Assembly (NCBI GenBank): GCA_022764165.1 | Contig: JALERM010000089.1 | Span: forward strand, 1-53,903 | Origin: Eubacterium sp. | GTDB lineage: Bacteria > Bacillota > Clostridia > Lachnospirales > Lachnospiraceae | Reading direction: 5' to 3' | Length of the DNA stretch: 53,903 bases | Shown: positions 41,060 through 50,606 of the stretch, one piece after another | Position numbering within the stretch: the first letter of the stretch is position 1 | How the letters are laid out: each line of letters begins with the position of its first letter | Translations under genes and position numbers: made by a program | The notes under the pieces: generated by a model | Database searches by the model: none | Told to the model about the DNA's origin: nothing | What the model saw: the letters and a program-made list of their open reading frames with translations, nothing else

Positions 41060-43375
41060 ATGAGAAGTTATTTGAGTTTAGCCTCCATTCAGGCCAAAGC
41101 ACATAAAAGACAGAACAGGATGACTATTTTTTGCATCATGCTTGCAGTCATTCTTATTACAGGTGTTTTTACTATGGCAGATATGGAATATCGCCACGAA
41201 ACTGCGAGAATGATGGAAAATCATGGTAATTGGCATGTTGCACTTAAAAATATTACAAAAGAAGAAGCGGAAGCTGTATCAGAGGAAGTACGGATAAAGG
41301 AAGGCTGCTGGTATGATGTTATTAATTATGACCTGGCTAAGGGCTACAGTATAAGTGGAAAGCAAACGGTAGTCTGTGGATCAGATGAAAACTGGGACAA
41401 GATCATGTTCTGCATGAGGGAAGGAACACTACCAAAAAGTGAGAGCGAAATTGCAGTGACCGAAAACTACAGACGTCAGTTTTCCAAAGAAATCGGTGAT
41501 ACGGTTTCCTTAGTGACACCGGCCGGAAGTTATGAATATGTGATCAGTGGAATTGTAAAAGATGAAAATATGCTTCAGGAATATGATGCCCTGGGTGCCT
41601 TTGTCAGCATGGACTCTTTTGAAAAGATTATGAAAGAAAATGGGGAAAGTATGCAGCCGGTTTACTATATTCAGTTCAGTAATACATGGACCATAAGAAA
41701 GACCATAGATAAACTTATGGCAGATCATGGGTGGGACAATTCGGTTGTATCTGAAAATGCGGCTATTCTTGGTATTATAGGGATGAGTAGCAGTAGTTAC
41801 GTGGTAGGTTTGTACGGTATAGCATTGATCCTTGTGATCCTTGTAATGCTTTCCGGTGTACTCATGATTGCAGGAAGTATGAACAGCAATATTGCTGAGC
41901 GCATCCAGTATTTTGGAATGCTCCGCTGTATCGGAACAAGCAAGGCTCAGATAAAGCACATCGTAAGACTGGAAGCATTAAACTGGTGCAAAAAGGCGAT
42001 TCCGCTTGGAATTATCGCTGCAACAGTTATATCCTGGGGAATCTGTGCGGTGCTTAGATTTGGAATTGGCGGTGAGTGGGAGAATATGCCTGTCTTTAAG
42101 CTTAGTCCAATAGGAATCGTCAGTGGAACGGTGATAGGAATTATCACTGTTCTGATAGCTGCCAATGCACCGGCAAAACGGGCGGCAAAAGTGACGCCGG
42201 TGGAAGGAATATCAGGGAATACAGAAAATAGAACTACCAAAAAGGCAGCCAACACAAAACTTTTCAAAATTGAAAATGCACTTGGAATCCATCATGCTGT
42301 TTCACAAAAGAAGAGTCTCATTATGATGACGGGATCATTTGCATTAAGTATGATTCTGTTTTTGAGTTTTTCGGTAATGATTGACTGGATTGGTCATGCA
42401 CTCAATTCCAACAAACCATATTCGCAGGACATGTCAGTTTATGCTGAAGATTATGCTTCTGTTTTGCCACAGGAGCTTGTAAATGAGATTGGTAAAATTG
42501 ACGGCATCAAATACGTATATGGGAGAATGCACATCTGTGATGAAATGACCTCCACAAAAGATGTAAACAGAATGGATCTGATTTCATATGAGGACCTGCA
42601 GTTTGACTGGGCAAAGGATGAGTTATTATCAGGCGATATCGAGGCGGTAAAGAAAGGCAGCGACAACGTTATGGTTGTTTTTGATAAAAATAATCCGCTG
42701 ACTCTTGGCGATAAAATCTGGTACAGGGGCAGCGAACTGACCGTAACAGCTGTGCTTGGGGACAGCCCGTTCAGTTCATCCGACATACCGACGGTTCTCT
42801 GTTCTGAGGATACTTTCGGAAAGCTTACCGGAATTGACGAATATGCTGTTATTGATATTCAGGTTACAAAAAAGGCAGACAAGGATATCGATCAGAAAAT
42901 CAGAAATCTTATTGGAGATGATATAAAGCTGAGCGATGGACGAGAAAGTAAAAAATCGGTCAACAGCACCTATTTGGCATTTTCACTGCTTGTCTATGGT
43001 TTCCTTGGGTTGATTGCCCTAATCACAGTTTTCAATATTAACAACAGCATTTCCATGAGTGTATCTGCCAGAAATAAGCAGTATGGAATCATGAGAGCAA
43101 TCGGTATGGATAGCAGGCAGATCAGTAAAATGATTTGTGCGGAGACGTTAACTTATGCAATTTCTGGTATATTAACCGGCGGAATCCTTGGTTTACTTTT
43201 GCATATGGAGTTTTTCCGGTTAATCATTTCTTCATACTTTGGCACACCATGGACGGTTCCGGTTAAGGAATTACTCATCATTTTGCTTGTAGTGGTATTT
43301 GCTTGTGCAACGTCTGTTGTGAAGCCGGTAAAGAGGATTTTATCCAATACAATTACGGAAACGATAAGTGAATAG
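41060..43375 (+). CDS. FtsX-like ABC transporter permease
   Basis: A 771-residue membrane protein. One helix lies near residues 22-42, an external domain covers about 50-230, three helices about 245-380, another helix near 420, a second external domain about 445-640, and three helices to the end. This is the duplicated FtsX/MacB-like domain layout. Segments [18 protein letters not shown] and [16 protein letters not shown] are the typical FtsX motif in each half. Partner of the preceding ATPase. AAAAAGGAGGC precedes the ATG. Confidence 0.88.
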   Translation: MRSYLSLASIQAKAHKRQNRMTIFCIMLAVILITGVFTMADMEYRHETARMMENHGNWHVALKNITKEEAEAVSEEVRIKEGCWYDVINYDLAKGYSISGKQTVVCGSDENWDKIMFCMREGTLPKSESEIAVTENYRRQFSKEIGDTVSLVTPAGSYEYVISGIVKDENMLQEYDALGAFVSMDSFEKIMKENGESMQPVYYIQFSNTWTIRKTIDKLMADHGWDNSVVSENAAILGIIGMSSSSYVVGLYGIALILVILVMLSGVLMIAGSMNSNIAERIQYFGMLRCIGTSKAQIKHIVRLEALNWCKKAIPLGIIAATVISWGICAVLRFGIGGEWENMPVFKLSPIGIVSGTVIGIITVLIAANAPAKRAAKVTPVEGISGNTENRTTKKAANTKLFKIENALGIHHAVSQKKSLIMMTGSFALSMILFLSFSVMIDWIGHALNSNKPYSQDMSVYAEDYASVLPQELVNEIGKIDGIKYVYGRMHICDEMTSTKDVNRMDLISYEDLQFDWAKDELLSGDIEAVKKGSDNVMVVFDKNNPLTLGDKIWYRGSELTVTAVLGDSPFSSSDIPTVLCSEDTFGKLTGIDEYAVIDIQVTKKADKDIDQKIRNLIGDDIKLSDGRESKKSVNSTYLAFSLLVYGFLGLIALITVFNINNSISMSVSARNKQYGIMRAIGMDSRQISKMICAETLTYAISGILTGGILGLLLHMEFFRLIISSYFGTPWTVPVKELLIILLVVVFACATSVVKPVKRILSNTITETISE

Positions 43376-43392
43376 TTCTTTTATGAAAAATC

Positions 43393-43450
43393 CAGTGTAA
43401 AACAGACCGGAATCCGTGTGATTCCGGTTTTTCTATTAAGAATGTGGTAT
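43393..43450 (+). terminator. Terminator, second copy of the duplicated intergenic element
   Basis: ACAGACCGGAATCC pairs with GATTCCGGTTTTTC. The segment CAGTGTAAAACAGACC through ATGTGGTAT is the near-identical partner of about 32842-32900. Confidence 0.75.
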
Positions 43451-43487
43451 CCTTGAAATCAGAAAAATGATTGGTGGAGAAAAGAAT

Positions 43488-43664
43488 ATGGAAAAGAAAT
43501 CAATTAAGGAAATCGTATCAACAGTTATGAAGGCATTAACTTTAGCAATGGGAATTGCAGTTATAGTTCTGTCCTGTATGGGGCAATTGGAAGTTCAGAC
43601 TGCGATAACAATGCTGGGAATCGGTCTTGCCAGTGCAGGCATTTCCATGTTGGAGAAGAAGTAA
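43488..43664 (+). CDS. Small two-helix membrane protein
   Basis: A 58-residue protein with two hydrophobic segments (VMKALTLAMGIAVIVLSCM and ITMLGIGLASAGISML) between charged ends. No family recognised; such small proteins are common near Lachnospiraceae ABC clusters. ATG 43488 has GTGGAG 8 bases upstream, while 43467 does not. Confidence 0.6.
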   Translation: MEKKSIKEIVSTVMKALTLAMGIAVIVLSCMGQLEVQTAITMLGIGLASAGISMLEKK

Positions 43665-43704
43665 CAAATCATTATTACAAAATAAGGGAGAGGAGCCAGA
43701 GAAG

Positions 43705-44328
43705 ATGATGCCTGATATAATAGAAAAAATATACTCGGAAAGGCTTTCGATACGAATTCTGTGGCTTACAGTTGCATTTGTCGTAATCTTTTATGAGGTT
43801 ACCATTCTTAGCTACTTTTTATTGCCGGAAGGTTTTTTACTGAAGAAAAACAGCGTGACGGATTTTACAACATCGAAGAACTTTTTGGTGTGTGCAATGC
43901 AGATATTTTCATATAACATGCTTTCCATCGTAGTTGTTATTTTTGGAAGTTTGTTTGCACGTAAAAAGGAAGGTGAGAAATGCTATAAATCCTATGGCTG
44001 TCTGGGATTCTTTGTGTTTATTATATTGAATGCCATTACGCTTGGAACATGGTCTTTTACTGTAAACACAAACAGCGTTCCGTTAATGGAAAGAATCATT
44101 CGAACTTTCGATATCGTGCATAATGCAGGATTACTGGAAATGTATGGTCAGCTACTGATTACCGGTTCTCTTGCGACGAAGTATCTGGTAATGACGGAAG
44201 GGAAAAATACAACAACAAGAAAAATCATGGATTTGAAGATGAAAAGATCAGAGATTATCACTCTTATTGGTGGGTTACTTCTGATGTTTGCCGGAGCATT
44301 GATTGAAAGTCATGCTATATTACGTTGA
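43705..44328 (+). CDS. Hypothetical multi-pass membrane protein
   Basis: About 207 residues with four or five membrane helices (roughly 17-40, 62-82, 98-118, 140-160 and 185-204). No signature I can name. Some resemblance to SpoIIM/DUF95-like proteins in layout but not convincing. ATG 43705 follows GGAGAGGAGCC; the overlapping upstream start at 43627 would run through the previous gene. Probably co-transcribed with 43488-43664. Confidence 0.6.
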   Translation: MMPDIIEKIYSERLSIRILWLTVAFVVIFYEVTILSYFLLPEGFLLKKNSVTDFTTSKNFLVCAMQIFSYNMLSIVVVIFGSLFARKKEGEKCYKSYGCLGFFVFIILNAITLGTWSFTVNTNSVPLMERIIRTFDIVHNAGLLEMYGQLLITGSLATKYLVMTEGKNTTTRKIMDLKMKRSEIITLIGGLLLMFAGALIESHAILR

Positions 44329-44436
44329 TTTATTATTCCGGTACAATTTACACGTACAAAAGTTGGAGATTTGAGTATGAGGACAGTAATTGTTCGTAAA
44401 TTCCGGGAAGGTTTAAAATCAGGAGGATGAACATCT

Positions 44437-44937
44437 ATGAAACCATCTGCTATTATATACACATCAAAAACGGGTCATACCCGGCAATATGCATTTCTGT
44501 TAGGAAAAGAGATCGGACCTCCGGTTTATTCTTATGATGAGTCTGTATCCCAGCTGCCTGGTGGAAGCAATGTGATTTATATGGGCTGGATTCACGCAAG
44601 TCATATCAAAGGCTATTCCGGCGCAGCTAAACGTTTTTCTGTTTGTGCTGTCTGTGGTGTTGGGTTATGCGATACCGGAACATTGATATCCGAAGTACGA
44701 AAGGCCACGTCTATTCCGGAGGATATTCCATTGTTTACGCTTCAAGGTAGCTTTGACAGAAGTAAATTAAAGGGTATGGATAAGCTGATGATTTCCATAC
44801 TTACAAAAGGATTATCTGCACAAAAGTAGCGCTCTGCTCAAGATGAACGAATGCTGGAACTGTTGAGCAAAGATGCCAGCTATGTAAATATGGAAAATCT
44901 TTTCAGGATCCTACAATGGTACAGTGAGAAAAAATGA
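44437..44937 (+). pseudogene. Flavodoxin-like protein with in-frame TAG
   Basis: Starts KPSAIIYTSKTGHTRQYAFLLG, the FMN phosphate loop of a flavodoxin (HemG-like domain), and continues with VIYMGWIHASHIKGY and VCGVGLC. A TAG at 44827-44829 ends it at 130 residues. The same frame then stays open with plausible sequence (RSAQDERMLELLSKDASYVNME...ILQWYSEKK) to TGA at 44935. The simplest reading is a recent nonsense mutation that removes the last 36 residues. The shortened form keeps the FMN-loop and may still fold. Confidence 0.65.
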
Positions 44938-44954
44938 ATTTGGAGGAAAGAAAT

Positions 44955-45113
44955 ATGTATGAATACAAAGTAGAAACTTATAAGGTTAAGGTTGCAGCTA
45001 ATGAAATGAATAAGTTAGCAAGTGAAGGGTGGAGAGTAATTGCTGTAACGCCCAATGAAGCGATGGGGTTCGGACTTGTGGTAACATACGATCGCAAGAA
45101 GGATTGTATATAA
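44955..45113 (+). CDS. DUF4177 protein
   Basis: A 52-residue protein: MYEYKVETYKVKVAANEMNK, then LASEGWRVIAVTPN, and a closing strand GLVVTYDRKK. This is the DUF4177 pattern, a small beta-rich family of unknown role. Strong TGGAGGAAAG ribosome-binding site at 8 bases. It lies 17 bases after the flavodoxin-like gene. Confidence 0.75.
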   Translation: MYEYKVETYKVKVAANEMNKLASEGWRVIAVTPNEAMGFGLVVTYDRKKDCI

Positions 45114-45208
45114 CTTTTAGTTTTTTGCTCTAAGCGGAGGCAGTGACAATGAGATTTACGATAGAGCATTTTGACTACCAATCACAAAATTCAAGGAGGT
45201 ACATAAGA

Positions 45209-45547
45209 ATGAGAAAAATGATTGCATACTGTGGACTGGATTGTGAGAAATGCGATGCATATATCGCAACAATCAACGATGATCAGACCTTACGTGAAAA
45301 AACAGCGAAGGCATGGAGCGAAATGAATCAAGTTCCTATTTTACCTGAGCATATCAATTGTCAGGGCTGCCGTACAGAGGGAATCAAGACGGTATTTTGT
45401 GACAGTCTTTGTGAAATCCGTCAATGTGCACTGAAAAAGGGTGTCAAAACCTGCGGCGATTGTCCGGACATGAAAACATGCAAGCTTGTTGGGATGATCA
45501 TTTCTAATAACCCTGATGCCTTGAAAAATCTTGAAACAGGAGATTAG
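45209..45547 (+). CDS. DUF3795 Cys-rich protein
   Basis: About 112 residues with a conserved Cys array: MIAYCGLDCEKCDAYIAT, then INCQGCR, FCDSLCEIRQCAL and TCGDCPDMKTCKL. This is DUF3795, a family with many Cys pairs that probably binds zinc or an Fe-S cluster. Function unknown. ATG 45209 has a perfect AAGGAGGT at 8 bases; the frame upstream to 45143 is not needed. Confidence 0.8.
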   Translation: MRKMIAYCGLDCEKCDAYIATINDDQTLREKTAKAWSEMNQVPILPEHINCQGCRTEGIKTVFCDSLCEIRQCALKKGVKTCGDCPDMKTCKLVGMIISNNPDALKNLETGD

Positions 45548-45566
45548 GCATGATAAAAAGGTAAAG

Positions 45567-45619
45567 TTGACAGATTCGGAAACAAGTACTATACTGACTA
45601 TATAATTAATTTTGGTCAA
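45567..45619 (+). promoter_or_regulatory. Promoter and probable operator of the TetR gene
   Basis: TTGACA (45567-45572), 17 bases, TATACT (45590-45595). A loose dyad, TGACTATATAATTAATTTTGGTCA, spans about 45595-45618. Its TGACTAT half-site is shared with the perfect dyad at 46262-46287, suggesting control of both sites by the TetR protein. Confidence 0.6.
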
Positions 45620-45635
45620 AAAAGAGGTGAAGCAT

Positions 45636-46226
45636 TTGCCAAAGTGTTATTCGGATCAGGAACGGGAGTATATTAAAAAACGGTTGAAGGAAGAAGCCGT
45701 TGCCTGCATGGGGCAGTTCGGGATTCGGCGCACCACCGTTGATGAGCTTGTAAAGCGGGTAAATATCCCCAAAGGAACTTTTTATCTGTTTTACAAATCC
45801 AAGGAACTTCTTCTGTTTGATGTGATTCAGGAGCAGCATGAGCTGGTCAATCAAAAACTGTATCAAGCCATATCTGAGGTTGCTGATCAGTCGTTGTCGG
45901 CAGAAAAACTTACGGATATGATTTATGAGTTTTATAAGATGACAGAAGAAATGCCAATTTTTAGGGTAATGGATTCTGAAGAAATCGAATTGCTGGTACG
46001 CAAACTGCCAAGGGAAGTAGTGGAAGCACACTTACAGGACGATACGGATACGATTCAAAAAATGTTTGCTCTGCTTCCTGTGAAAAAAGAAGCAGATGTG
46101 AAAATGATGAGTGCCGCATTTCATGCAATTTATTATGCCACACTTCACAAAAAGGAAATTGGCGAGGAAGAGTATGATCAGGCACTTCGCATGTTGATAT
46201 ATGGTATTGTAATTCAGATTATATAG
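45636..46226 (+). CDS. TetR/AcrR-family regulator
   Basis: About 196 residues. The N-terminal TetR helix-turn-helix is clear: YIKKRLKEEAVACMGQFGIRRTTVDELVKRVNIPKGTFYLFYKSKELLLFDVI. The C-terminal helical domain would bind a ligand and dimerise. Start at TTG 45636 behind GAGGTG; an upstream start at 45612 lies before that site. It is followed by a terminator, then a palindromic operator and a truncated ABC ATPase gene, its probable former target. Confidence 0.85.
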   Translation: MPKCYSDQEREYIKKRLKEEAVACMGQFGIRRTTVDELVKRVNIPKGTFYLFYKSKELLLFDVIQEQHELVNQKLYQAISEVADQSLSAEKLTDMIYEFYKMTEEMPIFRVMDSEEIELLVRKLPREVVEAHLQDDTDTIQKMFALLPVKKEADVKMMSAAFHAIYYATLHKKEIGEEEYDQALRMLIYGIVIQII

Positions 46227-46249
46227 TCCGGTGAAAAGCCGGACTTTTC
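46225..46249 (+). terminator. Terminator of the TetR gene
   Basis: AGTCCGG and CCGGACTTTTC form a compact stem with a GTGAAAAG-type loop right after the TetR stop codon. Confidence 0.75.
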
Positions 46250-46261
46250 AAAAACTCTTTA

Positions 46262-46287
46262 TTGACTATATAAAATGTAATAGTCAA
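46262..46287. promoter_or_regulatory. TetR-type palindromic operator
   Basis: TTGACTAT and ATAGTCAA, perfect 8-bp half-sites 10 bases apart, upstream of the ABC gene at 46311. Confidence 0.7.
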
Positions 46288-46310
46288 ATATACATAAAGG
46301 AGAATATGAA

Positions 46311-46628
46311 ATGATAAAAGTAGACCATCTTACGTTCAGTTATACAAAAAAGGCATTTATTCAGGATATGAGTTTTTCGGTTTCCGAAGGAGAAATATTC
46401 GGTTTCCTGGGTACAGCAGGTGCAGGAAAGAGTACGCTGCAAAAGATCCTTTTGGGGATGCTGCCAAACTATCAAGGTTCTGTGATTGTAAACGGGACAG
46501 AGTGTAAAAAACATCATCCGGATTTTTATGAATCCATCGGTGTGGATTTTGAGTTTTCCACGATGTATGAGAAGTTGTCTGCAAGAGAAAATCTTTGCTT
46601 CTTTTCATCGTCGTTGAGAACGAAGTAG
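46311..46628 (+). pseudogene. ABC transporter ATPase, truncated after about 100 residues
   Basis: Reads MIKVDHLTFSYTKKAFIQDM, Walker A GTAGAGKST and the Q-loop region (SIGVDFEFSTMYEKLSARENL), then is cut. The signature motif, Walker B and switch are missing. Note the Gly-Thr in place of the usual Gly-Pro/Pro-Asn before AGAGKST. The break near 46612 joins a fragment of another gene. AAAGGAGAATATG precedes the ATG, so a peptide can still be made but cannot work as an ATPase. Confidence 0.8.
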
Positions 46629-46762
46629 CCGACAATATGTATCAGCGGTCAGAACTGGATTATCTGATTTACAATGCACCGCTTGAGTATGCAGACCTTA
46701 TTTTGAATGGCGATCCCGAAGCATATTTGAAAACAGTAACTGAATACAAGCCTTTAGACTAA
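46616..46762 (+). pseudogene. C-terminal fragment of an unrelated protein
   Basis: A 48-residue open frame without start: ENEVADNMYQRSELDYLIYN, then APLEYADLILNGDPEAYL and ending EYKPLD. It has the look of the C-terminus of a protein carried by conjugative elements, but I cannot name the family. It begins at the truncation point of the ABC gene, marking a deletion or insertion junction. Confidence 0.4.
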
Positions 46763-46772
46763 TCTTATAGGT

Positions 46773-46820
46773 AATGCTGCTTGCACCGACAGTAAAAAGT
46801 CAGTGCAAGCGGCATTTTTT
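46773..46820. terminator. Bidirectional terminator
   Basis: ATGCTGCTTGCAC and GTGCAAGCGGCAT form a long stem with further pairing inside, followed by TTTTTT on the plus strand. It separates the remnants at 46311-46762 from the converging ABC operon. Confidence 0.8.
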
Positions 46821-48657
46821 ACGTTGTATAATACTGCGCCTGTGCGTTCCACAGTTCGTAATATTTTCCTCTTCTGTCAGCAAGGAGTTCTTCATGAATT
46901 CCAATTTGAATTATTTCACCTTCATGAAATACAGCAATTTTGTCGCAGAAGCGGCATGATGCAAGACGGTGGCTGATGTAAATAGAGGTTTTGGTTCCTG
47001 CAATTTCATTAAATTTGCTATAAACCTCATACTCTGAAATTGGATCGAGCGCAGCGGTAGGTTCGTCAAGGATGATGAACGGTGTGTTTTTATAGAGAGC
47101 ACGGGCAAGAGCGAGCTTTTGTGCTTCTCCACCGGATATTTCTACACCTTCCGCATCTATATCTTTGTAAAGAAACGTATCCAAATCATTTGGTAATGAG
47201 TTGAGACGTTCAGCAAATCCGGCTTTCTTCAAACATTCAATCACTTTCTCCCTGTCATAAGAAGCACTGGCAGAGACATTTTGCCCAAGGGAGAAGGAAA
47301 ACAGACGGAAATCCTGAAAAACGACCGAGAAAATTGACATGTATTCGTTATAGTCATATTTCTTGATATTCACACCGTTGAGCAGTATTTCTCCTTCTGT
47401 CGGATCATATAATCGGCACATCAGTTTGATAAACGTGGTTTTACCAGATCCATTCATTCCAACAACAGCCAATTTTTCACCGACTTTGAATTTCAGGTTC
47501 ACATGCATGAGAACGTATGTGTCCGTGTTCGGATATTTGAACGAAACATCCCTGAATTCCACATAGTACTCGTTGTCATCTCGTTTTTCAACGGTCAGTG
47601 AACCCTGATACATATGATTTGGCAGATCGAGATACTCAAACAGATTTTGTAGGTGGGTACAATATACTTCGTTATCGGATAGGATATACATCAATTCCTG
47701 TAACCCTTCTCCAAGCCTTGATAAAACAGCAACATATTGCACAATACTACCAACGCCAAATGCACCAAACAAGGCTTTTATCGCTACAAACAAATAACAA
47801 ACTGCATTTGCAAGACCGATAATAATTTGGGCAATAGCGGGATAAAGAGCCATTTTTGTTATATCGGATTGGTTATCTCTTTCATGCGAGATAAGTTTAT
47901 CCAGCATTTTTTCAGCAACCGTGTTCTGACTGTAGATGCGAACATCTTTGGCTTTTTCGGGATTCATATACAGTTCTTTACCGAAAAACATAAAGACACG
48001 ATTAAACCAAACTGTGTTTTTACAGTACTCCATAAATACGTCATTTTCGCTGATGGTTGCTTTGGATTTGCTTAAACCGCCAACCGCAATGCAAACCAGG
48101 ATGATGCCTATCCAGATAGGATGATCAATAAAGCGGTTTCCGGATGTAGAGATAAACAAGGAAACCGTCATTACGAGAGAGATCACTATATATACGAGAG
48201 TTCGTACAAGTGCGGATATCCCCCAGAAGAGCTGTGCCAGACCGTTACCGAACATGTAGAGGTTTTCTTCAGCTTCCTGCCTCTGATGCTGTATTGCGGC
48301 ATTTTCCAGATCAACAAAATCAAGAGATATCTGTTTGTCTGAGAATACCTTTCCAAACCAACTCCACATCTGTGATTCTTTTTCGTTACAGACATGATTG
48401 ATTATGCTTTTGAGCAAAGCACAGATAAAGTTGATCAGCACTGCACCGAGAACATAGAGCAGAATGGTCTTAAGCCTTCTTTGTGATGAAATCTCGTTTA
48501 CGATCTGTGCAGTAAACCAAATGGAGACGAAAGGCTGAATGGAATTGATCAGTTCATACATAGCCTTCCCCTGTGCAAGGCCAGGGCAGTACTGTTTTAA
48601 GATTGAAAAACCACGCATAGTGACAGAAATTCTTTTTGTGATGGTCATTTTTTTCAT
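46819..48657 (-). CDS. ABC exporter half-transporter (permease-ATPase fusion) B
   Basis: 612 residues: six membrane helices in about 1-330 and an ATPase domain at about 365-605 with Walker A GMNGSGKTT, signature ISGGEAQKLALARAL, Walker B FIILDEPTAALDP and switch His ISHRLASCRF. It overlaps the second half-transporter by four bases, and the two are likely a heterodimer exporting a peptide or drug. The gene is downstream of a kinase/regulator pair on the same strand. No signal-peptide-like substrate gene was noticed. Confidence 0.88.
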   Translation of the reverse strand: MKKMTITKRISVTMRGFSILKQYCPGLAQGKAMYELINSIQPFVSIWFTAQIVNEISSQRRLKTILLYVLGAVLINFICALLKSIINHVCNEKESQMWSWFGKVFSDKQISLDFVDLENAAIQHQRQEAEENLYMFGNGLAQLFWGISALVRTLVYIVISLVMTVSLFISTSGNRFIDHPIWIGIILVCIAVGGLSKSKATISENDVFMEYCKNTVWFNRVFMFFGKELYMNPEKAKDVRIYSQNTVAEKMLDKLISHERDNQSDITKMALYPAIAQIIIGLANAVCYLFVAIKALFGAFGVGSIVQYVAVLSRLGEGLQELMYILSDNEVYCTHLQNLFEYLDLPNHMYQGSLTVEKRDDNEYYVEFRDVSFKYPNTDTYVLMHVNLKFKVGEKLAVVGMNGSGKTTFIKLMCRLYDPTEGEILLNGVNIKKYDYNEYMSIFSVVFQDFRLFSFSLGQNVSASASYDREKVIECLKKAGFAERLNSLPNDLDTFLYKDIDAEGVEISGGEAQKLALARALYKNTPFIILDEPTAALDPISEYEVYSKFNEIAGTKTSIYISHRLASCRFCDKIAVFHEGEIIQIGIHEELLADRRGKYYELWNAQAQYYTT

Positions 48658-50507
48658 TCTGCCACCTCCGTTTCTTCGGGATTTTCTCTATAGTATTTTG
48701 CTTGCATCTCGAAAAGCATACTGTACTTCCCGTTCTGCTTAAGCAGTTCATTATGATTGCCTTCTTCGCAGATTCTCCCGTTTTCAATCAGGAGAATACG
48801 ATCACAAAAGCTTGTGCTTGCCAGTCTATGCGAAACAAAAACAGTTGTTTTTTGGGAACTTATCTGATTGTAATTTTCATATAACATGCTTTCAGCAATG
48901 GGATCAAGGGCAGCTGTAGGTTCATCAAGAAGCATAATCGGAGCGCTCTTGTACATTGCACGAGCTAACAACAATTTCTGAATCTCGCCACCGGAAAACT
49001 CTATGCCATCGTCGTATATTGTTTTTCCAAATTGACTATTTACACTATTGGGAAGTTGTTCGATTTTCTCCCAAAGCCCTGCAATGGTCAGACAGCGCTT
49101 CACTCTGTCCTCATCAGTGTTCTCCAGCACAGTTTCGGCAACGATCTCCGCAATGGTCACGGGCAGGATGCTGAATTGCTGAAATACGGCAGAGAAAAGT
49201 CTGTAAAATTCAACCCGATTGTATTTACGGACATCAACGCCATCATACAGAACTTGTCCTTCTGTCGGATCGATTAGACCGCAGATCAGCTTGACAAGCG
49301 TTGTTTTGCCGGCGCCGTTTAATCCGACAACTGCGATATGTTCACCGGGAATTATTTTCAAGTTGATATTTTGCAGTGTATCGTGCTCTGCTCCCTCGTA
49401 TCTGTAACTCACATTTTTGAGTTCAATTACCTTTGGACAATCGTTCACCGGACTTATCAAGCCATTGCTTCTGTTGAATGTTTCCGGGTATTCAAGGTAT
49501 GAACGAAAATAATTGATTTTCAGATTTATCTGGTTAAGAGAGGATAACTGCGAAAAAATATTGCCAAGCCATGCTGAGAAACCGGTAACGACACTTAAAT
49601 ACATAACAAATTCTGCAACAGTTATTTGTCCATTCCATATGAGATATAACAGATATAGATAGGCGATACTTTCACGAAGTAAAGCTAAGCCGCTGTCATA
49701 TGCTGCAACACCAAAAAGTTTATGCGTAAGCCGTTTATACCATCCGGCAATTCCTTTCATATTGTTGTTGTAAATATCTGAAAACCATACAGCCATTTTG
49801 TATAGGCGAATATCTTTTGCAGAACGAATATCACCGGAAATATTGTTAATATAGCTAATTCGCTGTTGATAACCAATTCGTTCTTTATTATTTGCGGCTG
49901 TCCATGCAATAATTTTACGATTCAAATAATAGCTGATTGTGGTTGTTGTAATTAGAAAAACGATGATTCCCCAATGTACCTGAACGAGCATAGCACCAAA
50001 AACAGATAACCCCAGAAGGCTGGTACAGAATTTTATCAAAGTTTCATATATATTGGAAAGCGGAGAGTAGTTACCGTTGCAGCACATAAAACTCTCTGTC
50101 TGAAGCTTGCGAAACAGTCCGTTTTCCTGATTGATATAGTCTGTGGTCAGTCCTTTCAGTGCCACTCGCTTGAGGTAAAAAGTGTTCATTCTGAATTTCT
50201 GATGGTATATGAACTTGGTCAGAAATATATCGGCACCTGATAGAATGGCGAGACTGCCCATAAAAACAAGAATGGCGACAATCAATTCGTATAAGCTTTG
50301 TTTCGCAGTAACCATCTCTATAACTGTTTTGGGCAAAATGGTTGTTAGTATTGGAATCAGCGTGCCTACCAATATTTTTAGAACGCACCAGCACAAAAGC
50401 GGGAAATGGCATTTAGCTGTATTATTCAGGCAATAGATAATGTTTCGAATTACAGAATATTTGGTGAGATTCAACTCATCGTGCGAACTTTTGTTAGGTT
50501 TTTTCAT
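48654..50507 (-). CDS. ABC exporter half-transporter (permease-ATPase fusion) A
   Basis: About 617 residues with the same layout as its neighbour: membrane part in about 25-340, then ATPase with Walker A GLNGAGKTT, signature FSGGEIQKLLLARAM, Walker B PIMLLDEPTAALDP and VSHRLASTSFCDRI. Both partners keep intact ATPase motifs, so both sites may hydrolyse ATP. ATG 50507 is 9 bases from GGAGGG; the ATG at 50516 directly abuts that site. It lies about 90 bases after the kinase gene across a terminator. Confidence 0.88.
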   Translation of the reverse strand: MKKPNKSSHDELNLTKYSVIRNIIYCLNNTAKCHFPLLCWCVLKILVGTLIPILTTILPKTVIEMVTAKQSLYELIVAILVFMGSLAILSGADIFLTKFIYHQKFRMNTFYLKRVALKGLTTDYINQENGLFRKLQTESFMCCNGNYSPLSNIYETLIKFCTSLLGLSVFGAMLVQVHWGIIVFLITTTTISYYLNRKIIAWTAANNKERIGYQQRISYINNISGDIRSAKDIRLYKMAVWFSDIYNNNMKGIAGWYKRLTHKLFGVAAYDSGLALLRESIAYLYLLYLIWNGQITVAEFVMYLSVVTGFSAWLGNIFSQLSSLNQINLKINYFRSYLEYPETFNRSNGLISPVNDCPKVIELKNVSYRYEGAEHDTLQNINLKIIPGEHIAVVGLNGAGKTTLVKLICGLIDPTEGQVLYDGVDVRKYNRVEFYRLFSAVFQQFSILPVTIAEIVAETVLENTDEDRVKRCLTIAGLWEKIEQLPNSVNSQFGKTIYDDGIEFSGGEIQKLLLARAMYKSAPIMLLDEPTAALDPIAESMLYENYNQISSQKTTVFVSHRLASTSFCDRILLIENGRICEEGNHNELLKQNGKYSMLFEMQAKYYRENPEETEVAE

Positions 50508-50560
50508 ATTCGACATCCCTCCTATCTACGTATATATTCTAACACAGTAAGCTGCACGAC

Positions 50561-50601
50561 AAAAAATTCGTGCACTAAATGCTTCTGCCAGTGCACGAAT
50601 T
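50561..50601 (-). terminator. Terminator after the kinase/regulator pair
   Basis: AATTCGTGCACT (50565-50576) and AGTGCACGAATT (50590-50601) form a 12-bp perfect stem; on the minus strand it is followed by TTTTTT. It would separate the regulatory pair from the ABC genes, which then need their own promoter near 50520-50560. Confidence 0.85.
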
Positions 50602-50606
50602 GCAAA

